NCBI RefSeq assembly: GCF_900182645.1
Contig: NZ_FXTA01000001.1
Location: 558,001-622,000, forward strand
Source: Flavobacterium resistens
GTDB taxonomy: Bacteria > Bacteroidota > Bacteroidia > Flavobacteriales > Flavobacteriaceae
Direction of reading: 5' to 3'
Length of the DNA stretch: 64,000 bases
Shown here: piece after piece, positions 17,721 through 26,473 of the stretch
How positions within the stretch are numbered: position 1 is the first letter of the stretch
How the letters are laid out: the number at the start of each line of letters is the position of its first letter
The notes under the pieces: generated by a model
What the model was told of the DNA's origin: nothing
Databases searched by the model: none
Seen by the model: only the letters and a program-made list of their open reading frames with translations
Position numbers and translations under genes: made by a program

Positions 17721-18511
17721 ATCTTATCTTTATCCAATTGTTTGTATTTATTTGAAGCAATCGAATATTTTATAGTTTCTTTAGTTCCTAAAGCTAAAAA
17801 ACCTAAAACAGCTAAACTTTCATCAAACAAATTAATAACACGTTTTTGCAAATCGGCATCAAAATAGATTAAAACATTTCGGCACAAAATCATATCAAAT
17901 TCATTGAATGAATTATCTGAAACGAGATTGTGCTGTGAAAAAACCATTTTCGCTCCCAAATCGCCATTAAATTTTGCGATACCATAATTGGCAGTATAAT
18001 AACTTGAAAAATCTTCCTGACCTCCTGCATCACGATAATTTTGTGAATACTCTTTCATCATTCGGAGCGGGAAAATTCCTTTTTTGGCTGTTTCTAAAAC
18101 CGTTGCATTTATATCGGTTGCATAAATTAAAGATTTATGAAGCAAACCGGCCTCTTTGAGCATAATTGCCATCGAATATACTTCTTCACCTGTAGAACAT
18201 CCGGCATGCCACAATCTAATAAATGGTTTCGTTCCTAATAAAGGCAGAATTTGGGTTCGCAAAACATTATAAAATGCGGGATCGCGAAACATCTCGGTTA
18301 CATTCACCGTAATTTCGTCTACCATTCTTTTATAATATTCGGGATCTGAACGAACTTTTGAAAGAAATTCGTGAAAATGCGTAAAACCATCTAAATGAAA
18401 AATCCGGTTTACACGACGTTTGAGCGAAGCTCTGGAATAACTTCCAAAATCAAAACCATAGTATTCATAAACTTCATTGATAAGCATCTCTAACTCAATA
18501 TCCTCAATCAT
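17702..18511 (-). CDS. cheR: CheR-type protein-glutamate O-methyltransferase
   Basis: SAM-dependent methyltransferase that methylates glutamates on receptors. A short helical CheR N-domain (EMLINEVYEYYGFDFGSYSRASLKRRVNR) precedes the Rossmann domain with the SAM motif LWHAGCSTGEEVYS and the motif MILCRNVLIYFD. At 269 residues the length is normal. The gene overlaps cheB downstream and starts 7 bp after a single-receiver gene. The tight packing with kinases suggests a joint signalling unit. Confidence 0.92.
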   Translation of the reverse strand: MIEDIELEMLINEVYEYYGFDFGSYSRASLKRRVNRIFHLDGFTHFHEFLSKVRSDPEYYKRMVDEITVNVTEMFRDPAFYNVLRTQILPLLGTKPFIRLWHAGCSTGEEVYSMAIMLKEAGLLHKSLIYATDINATVLETAKKGIFPLRMMKEYSQNYRDAGGQEDFSSYYTANYGIAKFNGDLGAKMVFSQHNLVSDNSFNEFDMILCRNVLIYFDADLQKRVINLFDESLAVLGFLALGTKETIKYSIASNKYKQLDKDKIWRKLK

Positions 18512-18518
18512 ATTCCAT

Positions 18519-18884
18519 TCAAATTTTGCTTAAAACAAGCAGTAACTTATCAACATCAACTGGTTTTGAAATATAATCGTCTGCCCCAGCCTCTAAACAT
18601 TTTTCTTTATCGCCCGTCATTGCCTGAGCTGTTACCGCAATAACAAAAATAGATGTTCTTGACGGAATCGCTTTTATTAACGGAATTGCATCATAACCAT
18701 CCATTTCGGGCATCATCATATCCAGTAAAACGGCATCAATCTTTTCATCAGATTTTAATAGCTTTAAAGCATCTTCTGCACTTGTACATGACAAACAATC
18801 GTATGATTTGACACGCAAAGTATGTTCTAATGCGAAGATATTTCTGGAATCGTCATCAACAATTAAAAGTCGTTTTTTACTCAT
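18519..18884 (-). CDS. single-domain response regulator
   Basis: A stand-alone receiver of 121 residues. The acidic pocket D10-D11-D12, phospho-acceptor D55 (VLLDMMMPEMDGYD), Thr in VTAQ and Lys in ISKPVD are all present. It strongly resembles the third receiver of the adjacent hybrid kinase (shared LLDMMMPxMDGY, AMTGDxEKCxxAGAxDYIxKPVDVD), suggesting a duplication. It could act as a phosphate shuttle or sink for that kinase. No output domain. Confidence 0.92.
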   Translation of the reverse strand: MSKKRLLIVDDDSRNIFALEHTLRVKSYDCLSCTSAEDALKLLKSDEKIDAVLLDMMMPEMDGYDAIPLIKAIPSRTSIFVIAVTAQAMTGDKEKCLEAGADDYISKPVDVDKLLLVLSKI

Positions 18885-18944
18885 ATTTCTGTTCTATTTT
18901 TTTCACTCGCGATAGTTATCGAAAATGGCATAACTTTTTTATTT

Positions 18945-21900
18945 TTAAACTTTATCATACAGCCAAACTCGCAGCAATGATAATAATTGGTCCACATCAA
19001 CCGGTTTTGTAATATAATCTGACGCTCCTGCTTTAATACATTTTTCTCTGTCTCCTGTCATGGCTTTTGCGGTTACGGCAATCAACGGTAAATTCAAAAA
19101 TTTCGGATTTGCCCTAATTTTCTCTGCTGTTTCGTAACCATCCATATTCGGCATCATCATATCTAATAAAACAATATCAGTATCTGGATTTTCATTTAAT
19201 ATCTTGATGGCTTCTTTTCCGTCAAAAGCCGTAATAATATTCATTTTAAAAACCTCTAACGCTTTTGTCAGCGAATAAATATTTCGAACATCATCGTCAA
19301 CTATCAACACTTTTTTCTCGTGCAGAATGTTGTTCAGTAAATTTAGCTTTTTATGTCCGTCATTTTTGTTTTTACCTTCTTTTTTATCTTCAACCAAATG
19401 CAGAAAAAGAGAAACCTCATCCAACATTCTTTGATACGAATGTGCCGTTTTTACAATAATCGAATCGGCATATTTTTTGATTTTTACTTCTTCTTTAAGT
19501 GATAAACTTTTTCCTGTAAAAACGATTACAGGCAAATTCTCTAATCCTGGGTTTTTCTTCACACCATCCAAAATCTGATAAGCTTGTTTGTCCGGAATTC
19601 CCATATCGAGAATTACACAATCGACTTCACTTTTATTTAAAGCCTGAAGTCCTTCGGAAACTTCACTTTTAATTTCTGAATTAATATTATATGTTTCCAA
19701 GAAATAAGACAAAGCCTTGGCGTGCTTAGGATTATCTTCAATAATTAATACCTTTTGCGCTTCTTTATTGATGATATGTTCGATTCGTAAAAATACATCC
19801 GGAATTTTTTCGAAAGCCACCGGTTTATCTAAGAAATCAACTGCGCCTTTCAGCAAACTTTCCTGTTTCAATTTATGAGATGACATAATATGCACAGGAA
19901 TATGCTTGGTTTCAAAATTATTTTTTAATTCTTCTAAAACTTCCCAGCCGCTTTTTATTGGAAGTTCAATATCTAATAAAATTCCAACTGGCTTATACAG
20001 CAATGTAAAATTCAATGCATAATCGCCACGAACCGCAACGACTCCTTTGTATCCTTTTTGACGTGTAAAAGCCAAAAGTGATTTTGCAAAATTAACATCA
20101 TCTTCAATTATCAAAATTACCTTATCGCCTGTTTTAATTGAATTTCGGTCGTCATCAATTTCATCAGGAATTACAGAACTAATGTATTTTTTTTCTTGAA
20201 CTGGTTCTGCCTCAGATTCTACTTCTGCAAATTCAGTAGGCGGAATTTTTTCCACATTAATTTTATTGTAAGCCATTCCAAAAACCGGAAGGCATAAAGT
20301 GAAAGAACTTCCTTCATTGACTTTACTGTGCAATATAATTTCTCCTCTAAGCAATTTTGCCAATTCTCTGCTGATTGAAAGCCCTAAACCAGTTCCGCCA
20401 TATTTACGTTTTGTTGAGCCATCTGCTTGCTGAAAAGCTTCAAAAACAAGTGGCTGTTTTTCTAATGGAATTCCGATTCCGGTATCTTTTACAATAAAAC
20501 AAATGATTTTTTCATCATCGGTACTGATTTTTATTTCCAGACTAACTTTTCCTTTTTCGGTAAATTTAATGGCGTTTGAAATCAGGTTTTTCAGAATTTG
20601 CTCCAATCGCATTTTGTCTGTTTTAATGACAATTGGCGCATCTTTCGAAATAATTTCGAACTCAATTCCTTTTTCTTTTGCAACCAAATTAAATAAGTTC
20701 CAAAGCGAATCCGTAATTTCTTTGGTCGAAACATCAAGGAACTCTAATTCCATTTTTCCGGCTTCAATTTTAGACAAATCCAGAATTTCATCGATCAAAC
20801 CTAATAAACTGTTTCCTGAACTCTGAATCACTTTTGCAAATTCAATTTCTTCATTGTTCATGCTTTGATTATTATTTTCAGATAATAATCGACTTAAAAG
20901 CAGAATTGAGTTTAACGGAGTTCGCAATTCATGCGACATGTTGGCTAAAAACTCTGATTTATATCGTGTTGTAAGTTCCAGAGCTTCCGATTTTTTCTGA
21001 ATTTCATTGTTTTTTTCTTCCAATAAAACACTTCTTTCCGACAATTCTTCGTTGGTTTGTTCCAATTCTTCTTGTTGCACTCTTAATTCTTCTTCAGATG
21101 CCTGAAGTTTTTCGGTTTGTGCTTCCAATTCGGCATTAATTGCTTCCAATTCAGTGTGCTGCTCCTGTAACTCTTCAGATTGTGCTTTGGTTTCTTCAAG
21201 CAATTCCATTACTCTTCTTCTGTTTTGAGTTGATCGTAATGCAATTCCAATGTTGTTTGAAACCGTTTTCAAAAACTCCAAATGCAGTTCTGAAAATCCA
21301 TAAATACTGGCAAGTTCGAGTGCGCCTTCAATTTTATTATCATACAATGGCAATGCTACAATATGAGTTGGCTTAATTTGTCCTAAAGCATAATTAATCT
21401 GAATATCATCTGGCGTTAACGTTTTTAATTCTAACATTTTACCAGAAGTAATAGCCTGACCAATAAGCCCTTCTCCTTTTTTAATGCGTTCCCTATTTTT
21501 GCTCGGAATATAACTGTAACCCGCAGTAGCGGCAAGTTCATCTCCATCCACCACATACATGACACCGGCGCTACTGTTGGTATAATTACATAAAAATTCG
21601 ATTACATCTTTTGATAATTTTTGCAATGGTTTTTCGCCCAACATTGTATTATTCAAATCGGCAATACCTGTTTGTAGCCATTCTTTCTGAGATAATAAAT
21701 CAAATGAATTCTTAAGATTAATTCCCATTGTATTCAATGATTCACCTACACTTCCAAGCGCATCCGCTTTTGTGTCGTCTACACGAATATCATAATTTCC
21801 ATTTGAAATATTATTAGCAATAGTGCTGATTGCTTCGATTCTTTGAGCAGTTTCAAAATCTTTTTTCTCTAATTCCAGTTGTAACGCAGAACGTTCATTA

Positions 21901-22538
21901 AAGTCTTTCAGAATTCGGATCAAGAAAACAATTGAAATAATAAATGCAATTAAAAAAGCAACAATAATCAATATTAAACTGTAATTTCCATATCGTTCTG
22001 AATTGGCATTGCGTTCTGCCAAAAGTCCTTGTTCTGTAGTTTCAACTTTTTTAATCACAGTACGCAAATCGTTCATCATTTGCCTGCCTTCATTTAAATC
22101 GAAAATCACGGTATCTTTTCCGAGACGTTTTTTGACTATCTGATTGTTTAAATATTTGAAAAAATTGGCGCGCATTATTCGTAATTCTTTCAATTGTTTT
22201 TGCTGAGAAACATTATCAACGGTAAGTTCGTCTAATTTGTCAAAATAAGTATTTGATTTAGCTTCAGATTCATTGTATCTGTCCACAAACTGTTCGTCAC
22301 CCGTGATTAAATAACCTCGCATACTAGTTTGTGCTTCTGTAATAATCGCCGAACCTTCGTTTAAATTATAAATAACTTCCTGAGTATGATTGACCCAAAA
22401 ATTGCTGTGTAATAAACTTTTAATACTAATAAACGAAGCAACAGAGCTGATTGTAAGTACTAGTAACGAAACTAAAGAACTAATCAGCAGATTTCTTTTA
22501 AAATTATTCTTCATATTTGTTGATACTGTTTTATTCAT
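18945..22538 (-). CDS. hybrid sensor histidine kinase: CHASE3-HAMP-GAF-HisKA-HATPase-REC-REC-REC
   Basis: Large membrane kinase of 1197 residues. TM1 (about 16-40), a CHASE3-like periplasmic region (about 45-180), TM2 (about 186-208), HAMP, a GAF domain (about 290-440), and a long Gln/Glu-rich coiled coil (about 445-520). The H-box has H536 (FLANMSHELRTP); the ATPase N, G1 and G2 boxes are at NLISNAIKF, DTGIGI and GGTGLGL. Three receivers follow with phospho-acceptors D856, D978 and D1126. In the second receiver KT replaces the usual KP motif. The gene overlaps the next upstream kinase gene by 8 bp. The stimulus is unknown. Confidence 0.93.
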   Translation of the reverse strand: MNKTVSTNMKNNFKRNLLISSLVSLLVLTISSVASFISIKSLLHSNFWVNHTQEVIYNLNEGSAIITEAQTSMRGYLITGDEQFVDRYNESEAKSNTYFDKLDELTVDNVSQQKQLKELRIMRANFFKYLNNQIVKKRLGKDTVIFDLNEGRQMMNDLRTVIKKVETTEQGLLAERNANSERYGNYSLILIIVAFLIAFIISIVFLIRILKDFNERSALQLELEKKDFETAQRIEAISTIANNISNGNYDIRVDDTKADALGSVGESLNTMGINLKNSFDLLSQKEWLQTGIADLNNTMLGEKPLQKLSKDVIEFLCNYTNSSAGVMYVVDGDELAATAGYSYIPSKNRERIKKGEGLIGQAITSGKMLELKTLTPDDIQINYALGQIKPTHIVALPLYDNKIEGALELASIYGFSELHLEFLKTVSNNIGIALRSTQNRRRVMELLEETKAQSEELQEQHTELEAINAELEAQTEKLQASEEELRVQQEELEQTNEELSERSVLLEEKNNEIQKKSEALELTTRYKSEFLANMSHELRTPLNSILLLSRLLSENNNQSMNNEEIEFAKVIQSSGNSLLGLIDEILDLSKIEAGKMELEFLDVSTKEITDSLWNLFNLVAKEKGIEFEIISKDAPIVIKTDKMRLEQILKNLISNAIKFTEKGKVSLEIKISTDDEKIICFIVKDTGIGIPLEKQPLVFEAFQQADGSTKRKYGGTGLGLSISRELAKLLRGEIILHSKVNEGSSFTLCLPVFGMAYNKINVEKIPPTEFAEVESEAEPVQEKKYISSVIPDEIDDDRNSIKTGDKVILIIEDDVNFAKSLLAFTRQKGYKGVVAVRGDYALNFTLLYKPVGILLDIELPIKSGWEVLEELKNNFETKHIPVHIMSSHKLKQESLLKGAVDFLDKPVAFEKIPDVFLRIEHIINKEAQKVLIIEDNPKHAKALSYFLETYNINSEIKSEVSEGLQALNKSEVDCVILDMGIPDKQAYQILDGVKKNPGLENLPVIVFTGKSLSLKEEVKIKKYADSIIVKTAHSYQRMLDEVSLFLHLVEDKKEGKNKNDGHKKLNLLNNILHEKKVLIVDDDVRNIYSLTKALEVFKMNIITAFDGKEAIKILNENPDTDIVLLDMMMPNMDGYETAEKIRANPKFLNLPLIAVTAKAMTGDREKCIKAGASDYITKPVDVDQLLSLLRVWLYDKV

Positions 22539-23745
22539 ATTTTAAAGGAAGTACAATGATAAAGCTTGCGCCTTTGCCTACTTCGCTTTTAGCAGTGATT
22601 AATCCGTTGTGTTTTTCTATGATTTTTTTAGCAATTGCAAGTCCAATTCCTGTTCCTTCATAAGTCTGACGATCGTTCAGGCTTTGGAAAATAATAAATA
22701 TGCGATCAAGATAAATTTCGTCAAAACCAATTCCGTTGTCTTTTACGACAATGCGGCAAAACTTTCCATCGGGAGAAGTTGGACTATCAAATGATTTTTC
22801 GGCAATAAATTCCGAAGTAATTTCAATTAAAGGCGGTTCATTTGCACCGGAGAATTTTATCGCATTTCCTATCAGATTTTGAAAAACCTGTCGCAATTGG
22901 CTTGGAATACTATCTATAGTTGGAAGTTCAGAGGTTTTGACCGTCGCGTTTTTCCGGTCAATTAAATAATCAAAATCCGAGAGCACTTCCTGTAAAACCA
23001 CATTAAGATCTGTAGTTTCTGGTTTAACTTGTGCCGATAATCGCGAATAAGCCAAAAGATCGGTAATCAAAGTCTGCATTCGCTCTGCCGATTTTATCGT
23101 TCTGTCAACATAATCAATTGCTTTTGCATCGGTTGTTAAATAAAGATCTTTGATGATTTTTATGAAAATCTGAATTTTCCGAATTGGTTCATTTAAATCA
23201 TGCGAAACCACCCAGGCAAATTGCTGTAATTCGTGGTTTTTCATCTCCAATTCTTCATTTTTTAAAACCAGTTCTTTTGTTCTCTCGGCAATTTTAATTT
23301 CAAGATTATCCTGTGCTTCTTTCCTGATTTTTATTTCTTTCGAAAGAAGATCTTTAATGCCTTTTAACTCGTTTTGCTGTTCGTAAATTTTGATGAAAGT
23401 TTTCACTTTTAGCATCAGCAAATCAGTATCTACAGGTTTTGTGATATATTCTACGGCGCCAGTTTCATAACCTTTAAAAATATATTTTTTTTCAATATTT
23501 AAAGCAGAAAGAAATATAACGGGAATGTCTTTTGTGCGTTTATTTCCAGAGAGAATTTTCACTACTTCAAAGCCGTCAAGTCCCGGCATTTGAACATCCA
23601 TAATAATGAGGCAATAATTTGTCTTTAAAATTTTCCTCAGTGCTTCTTCCCCAGATTCGGCAGAATCGACATCAATATTATGCAGCTCTAATGTTTTTTT
23701 TAAGGCAATAATATTTGCCTTTATATCGTCTACAATTAATACCAT
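22531..23745 (-). CDS. response regulator-histidine kinase fusion (REC-HisKA-HATPase)
   Basis: Cytoplasmic protein of 404 residues. N-terminal receiver with D50 as acceptor (IIMDVQMPGLDGF) and K103 in ITKPVD; a coiled coil at about 120-170; H-box H182 (FAWVVSHDLNEPIRK); then ATPase boxes NLIGNAIKF, DNGIGFD and GTGIGLA. It has no sensor domain of its own, so it is probably controlled through phosphorylation of its receiver. It is first in the kinase-CheR-CheB gene string and overlaps the hybrid kinase gene, implying translational coupling. Confidence 0.92.
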   Translation of the reverse strand: MVLIVDDIKANIIALKKTLELHNIDVDSAESGEEALRKILKTNYCLIIMDVQMPGLDGFEVVKILSGNKRTKDIPVIFLSALNIEKKYIFKGYETGAVEYITKPVDTDLLMLKVKTFIKIYEQQNELKGIKDLLSKEIKIRKEAQDNLEIKIAERTKELVLKNEELEMKNHELQQFAWVVSHDLNEPIRKIQIFIKIIKDLYLTTDAKAIDYVDRTIKSAERMQTLITDLLAYSRLSAQVKPETTDLNVVLQEVLSDFDYLIDRKNATVKTSELPTIDSIPSQLRQVFQNLIGNAIKFSGANEPPLIEITSEFIAEKSFDSPTSPDGKFCRIVVKDNGIGFDEIYLDRIFIIFQSLNDRQTYEGTGIGLAIAKKIIEKHNGLITAKSEVGKGASFIIVLPLKYE

Positions 23746-23854
23746 CTGTTTAGGGGTAAAAGTGTTATGAAATGAAAATATTTTGGTTTAAATGCATTGT
23801 CGCAAAGGATTTCAAAACATCTGATCCTATTTTGAATAGCTTTAGCGCAACTTT

Positions 23855-23862
23855 CAAATTTA
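23855..23862 (-). promoter_or_regulatory. candidate -7 element for kinase/CheR/CheB operon
   Basis: On the minus strand it reads TAAATTTG (TAnnTTTG), 110 bp upstream of the first kinase start. No matching -33 TTG was seen. The rest of the 289-bp gap between this operon and the divergent SDR gene shows no other clear element. Confidence 0.3.
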
Positions 23863-24034
23863 TAAAGAAAAGTTAAAATTATATTTCATCAGAAATCTAA
23901 TTCGTTATATAATTCCCATGTCTTGATTGAAATAATATAAAATCATTTATTGAGGCAATCAAAAAATTATTTAGGTTAATTCATTTATATAAAACGATTT
24001 AAATTAGAATTGAATTGTTTTAAATGAAATTAAT

Positions 24035-24883
24035 ATGGAAAAGAGAAAAACATTTCCTGAACAAAAACAGGAACTTCCCGGAAATGAATATTTAATGCAT
24101 CCAGAGCCTGAAATCATTCGGGAAAATTATATTGGAAGCGGTAAACTTCTCGGAAAAGTTGCTTTTATTACGGGTGGTGACAGCGGAATTGGAAGAAGCG
24201 TTGCTGTTCATTTTGCCAGAGAAGGCGCCAACATTGCAATTGTTTATTTAAAAGAAGATAAAGATGCGCTACTTACTAAAGAATTAATTGAAAAAGAAGG
24301 GCAGCAATGTCTTTTGATAAGCGGTGATTTAAAAGAGGAAAAATTCTGTAAAAGTGCCGTTAAGAAATGCATCAGTTTATTTAAAAAAATAAATGTTTTA
24401 ATTAATAATGCTGCGGTTCAATATCCGCAAAACGAATTAGAAAAAATCACTGCGGCACAGCTTAAAAAAACATTTGAAACTAATATATATCCGTATTTCT
24501 ATATAACAAAAGCGGTGTTGCCATTTCTAAATGAAAATGACACTATTATCAATACAAGCTCCGTAACGGCTTACCGAGGCAGCGAACATTTAGTAGATTA
24601 TGCCAGTACAAAAGGCGCCATCGTAAGTTTTACTAAATCACTTTCGGCTATGCTTGCAAAAAGAAAAATCAGAGTCAACGGCGTTGCGCCAGGTCCCATC
24701 TGGACACCACTGATTGTAGCGAGTTTCGACAAACTATCTGATTTCGGAAAAGATAATCCGATGGGAAGAGCCGGGCAACCATCAGAAGTTGCACCAGCCT
24801 ATGTGTTTTTGGGCTGCGCGGATAGCAGCTATATTACAGGGCAATTTATTCACATTAATGGCGGGGAATTAGTTGGGGGCTAA
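24035..24883 (+). CDS. SDR family oxidoreductase (YghA / general stress protein 39-like)
   Basis: NAD(P)-dependent short-chain dehydrogenase of 282 residues. The N-terminal lead (FPEQKQELPGNEYLMHPEPEIIRENYIGSGKLLGKVAFITGG) is typical of the YghA/GSP39 subgroup. Cofactor motif TGGDSGIGR, NNAA motif, catalytic Ser in INTSSVTAYRG, and active-site Y-A-S-T-K are all present. Members are often induced by general stress; the substrate is unknown. It is divergent from the kinase operon and followed by a repeat element. Confidence 0.92.
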   Translation: MEKRKTFPEQKQELPGNEYLMHPEPEIIRENYIGSGKLLGKVAFITGGDSGIGRSVAVHFAREGANIAIVYLKEDKDALLTKELIEKEGQQCLLISGDLKEEKFCKSAVKKCISLFKKINVLINNAAVQYPQNELEKITAAQLKKTFETNIYPYFYITKAVLPFLNENDTIINTSSVTAYRGSEHLVDYASTKGAIVSFTKSLSAMLAKRKIRVNGVAPGPIWTPLIVASFDKLSDFGKDNPMGRAGQPSEVAPAYVFLGCADSSYITGQFIHINGGELVGG

Positions 24884-24886
24884 AAA

Positions 24887-25000
24887 TTAACCGCAAGGTA
24901 CGCCAAGGTTTACGCGAAGAACGCAAGAAACATATCTTTAAAATCTGTATGCAAATAACTTAGTGAACCTTGCGTAAACCTTGGCGCACTTTGCGGTTAA
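24887..25000. repeat. TTAACC...GGTTAA intergenic repeat element
   Basis: Begins TTAACCGCAAGG and ends CTTTGCGGTTAA with inverted interior words (ACGCCAAGGTTTACGC and GCGTAAACCTTGGCGC are reverse complements). Followed by CTTAG octamers to about 25029. It is the same family as the copies found inside the metal-efflux genes. Confidence 0.88.
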
Positions 25001-25031
25001 AAAAAACTTAGCAACTTAGAATCTTAAAAAA

Positions 25032-25292
25032 ATGAGCTACATAGACATCATAGGATTATTTGCTGGAACCTGCATTACAGTATCGACAATTCCACAGATT
25101 TTAAAAGTTTGGAAAACAAAAAAAGTAAAGGATATTTCGCTAAAAACTTTTGGAATTCTGACTTTTGGAATCATTGTATGGATTATCTATGGAATTTTGA
25201 AAGAAGATCTTCCAATCATAATAACCAATAGTGTTTCCTTATTCCTGAATTTAGTGATGATCTATTTTATAATTTACTATGAAAAAGAGTAA
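25032..25292 (+). CDS. SemiSWEET transporter (PQ-loop, MtN3/saliva family)
   Basis: An 86-residue membrane protein with three helices (about 5-24, 36-56, 62-81) that dimerises to carry sugars down a gradient. The family motif appears as ISTIPQ-type TVSTIPQILKVWKTKKVKDIS, with the PQ proline-glutamine and following basic loop; helix 3 has ITNSVSLFLN, with the conserved Asn. Length and layout match bacterial SemiSWEETs. It is flanked on both sides by repeat islands and has no obvious metabolic partner gene. Confidence 0.88.
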   Translation: MSYIDIIGLFAGTCITVSTIPQILKVWKTKKVKDISLKTFGILTFGIIVWIIYGILKEDLPIIITNSVSLFLNLVMIYFIIYYEKE

Positions 25293-25445
25293 TCTGAGGG
25301 GCTATCCCGATAGCTATCGGGACTAAGGTTCTGAGGTTCTAAGCAAAAAAAACAAAAACCTTAGTCCTTAAAAAAAACTGAGATACCAAGTTAAAAACTT
25401 AGAATCTCAGTCCCGCATCTTAGTATCTCAAGATAAAATATATAA
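25293..25445. repeat. octamer repeats with central TCCCGATAGCTATCGGGA palindrome
   Basis: The 18-bp palindrome (25305-25322) is followed by CTAAGGTTCTGAGGTTCTAAG units and their reverse complements (CCTTAGTCCTTA, ACTTAGAATCTCAG, CTTAGTATCTC). The stretch fills the gap between the SemiSWEET gene and a C-terminally truncated AraC-like gene. Confidence 0.85.
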
Positions 25446-25451
25446 TGCTTG

Positions 25452-26246
25452 CTAGCTAGCTAATTTCTGGTTATATAATTTAAATGACCAATGATGTTTG
25501 GCTCTGAAAAGTTTGACAGAAGCCATTACATCAGAAAAACTCATAGCCGAAATTCGTTTGATTTCGTTAATTTGTTTTACGGCTATATCCGCAATTGGCT
25601 CGAATGTTTTTAAATAATTGAAAGCATGTTGTTCTATCTCCATTTCTACAATATGACTCAAAATGCTTTTTTTAAGAATTGTAGCCACAATACCTTTTTC
25701 TGACATTGTTTTATATTGCTCAATCTTTTTTGAAATCCGGGAATTCTCTTTTCCAATGTAAATGTAATTTCCCGAATCGTTTGTGAAATGCTGTTTTACC
25801 TGAGATACTAATGGCACATTTTTATTGTCCATTGTTGGCATTCCTAGTAAAGTAAATTGGATTCGTTTATGACTCTCAAAGTATAAAACACTATTTATAA
25901 CAGAAGAATTGTTTAAAACTGCCGATTGATTTTTATGCAGAACTTTCTTTTCTCCATTTGAACCAAAACTGTGGCATACATTTCCGTTTTCGCAGTACAC
26001 AAAAAATACCGGCGCCGACTGGAATGCTTCTATACTCAAACTTACATCCTGATGAAAAACCAAGTCAAAGTGCATAAACAAAATATTGTTATCAAAGCGA
26101 GTGCCTTTAATAGAACCTTTAGTCCATTTTGACTGAATATCTAAATTATAATTATTGTCTTTGGCGCTCAACGTACCATGAAAACTATCTTTAAGATCAT
26201 TAAAAACAGTATCAAATTCACCATTGTTTAAGTATAGTTTTTTCAT
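25452..26246 (-). CDS. AraC-family-like sensor domain lacking the DNA-binding half
   Basis: The N-terminal 220 residues resemble the ligand-binding part of a Bacteroidota AraC-type regulator group (MKKLYLNNGEFDTVFNDLKDSFHGTL, FDLVFHQDVSLSIEAF, EMEIEQHAFN, QINEIKRI). Where the two helix-turn-helix motifs should begin the sequence turns into MSFSDVMASVKLFRAKHHWSFKLYNQKLAS and stops at residue 264. The gap beyond the stop is repeat DNA with no remaining HTH coding. It may be a pseudogene remnant or a sensor-only protein. Assignment rests on remembered family patterns. Confidence 0.55.
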   Translation of the reverse strand: MKKLYLNNGEFDTVFNDLKDSFHGTLSAKDNNYNLDIQSKWTKGSIKGTRFDNNILFMHFDLVFHQDVSLSIEAFQSAPVFFVYCENGNVCHSFGSNGEKKVLHKNQSAVLNNSSVINSVLYFESHKRIQFTLLGMPTMDNKNVPLVSQVKQHFTNDSGNYIYIGKENSRISKKIEQYKTMSEKGIVATILKKSILSHIVEMEIEQHAFNYLKTFEPIADIAVKQINEIKRISAMSFSDVMASVKLFRAKHHWSFKLYNQKLAS

Positions 26247-26473
26247 TTTAGTTTGGTTTTACAAAGTAGTCAATACTTGATTAGTTTTATAAAAATGATT
26301 TGAATAACAATTCTCATTTTCTATAATTCAAATTTCGTACTAATTGCAAATCAAACTCTTACACAATTTCAGTCAGATATTTCATAATTTTTATTTTGTA
26401 AGGGACAAAGGTTTTAAAGACAAATAAAATCAACGTTTATAAATACACTTAACTATATACTTTTAATTAATAG

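Noticed and set aside
17133..18511. CheB and CheR as part of a flagellar chemotaxis system
   Set aside because: No receptor, CheA, CheW or flagellar gene is seen in 64 kb, and the group is generally non-flagellated; the neighbours are hybrid kinases.
25452..26246. Frameshift that hides the HTH of the AraC-like protein
   Set aside because: The sequence past the stop is octamer repeat DNA in all frames; no remaining HTH coding was seen, so a simple frameshift does not explain it.
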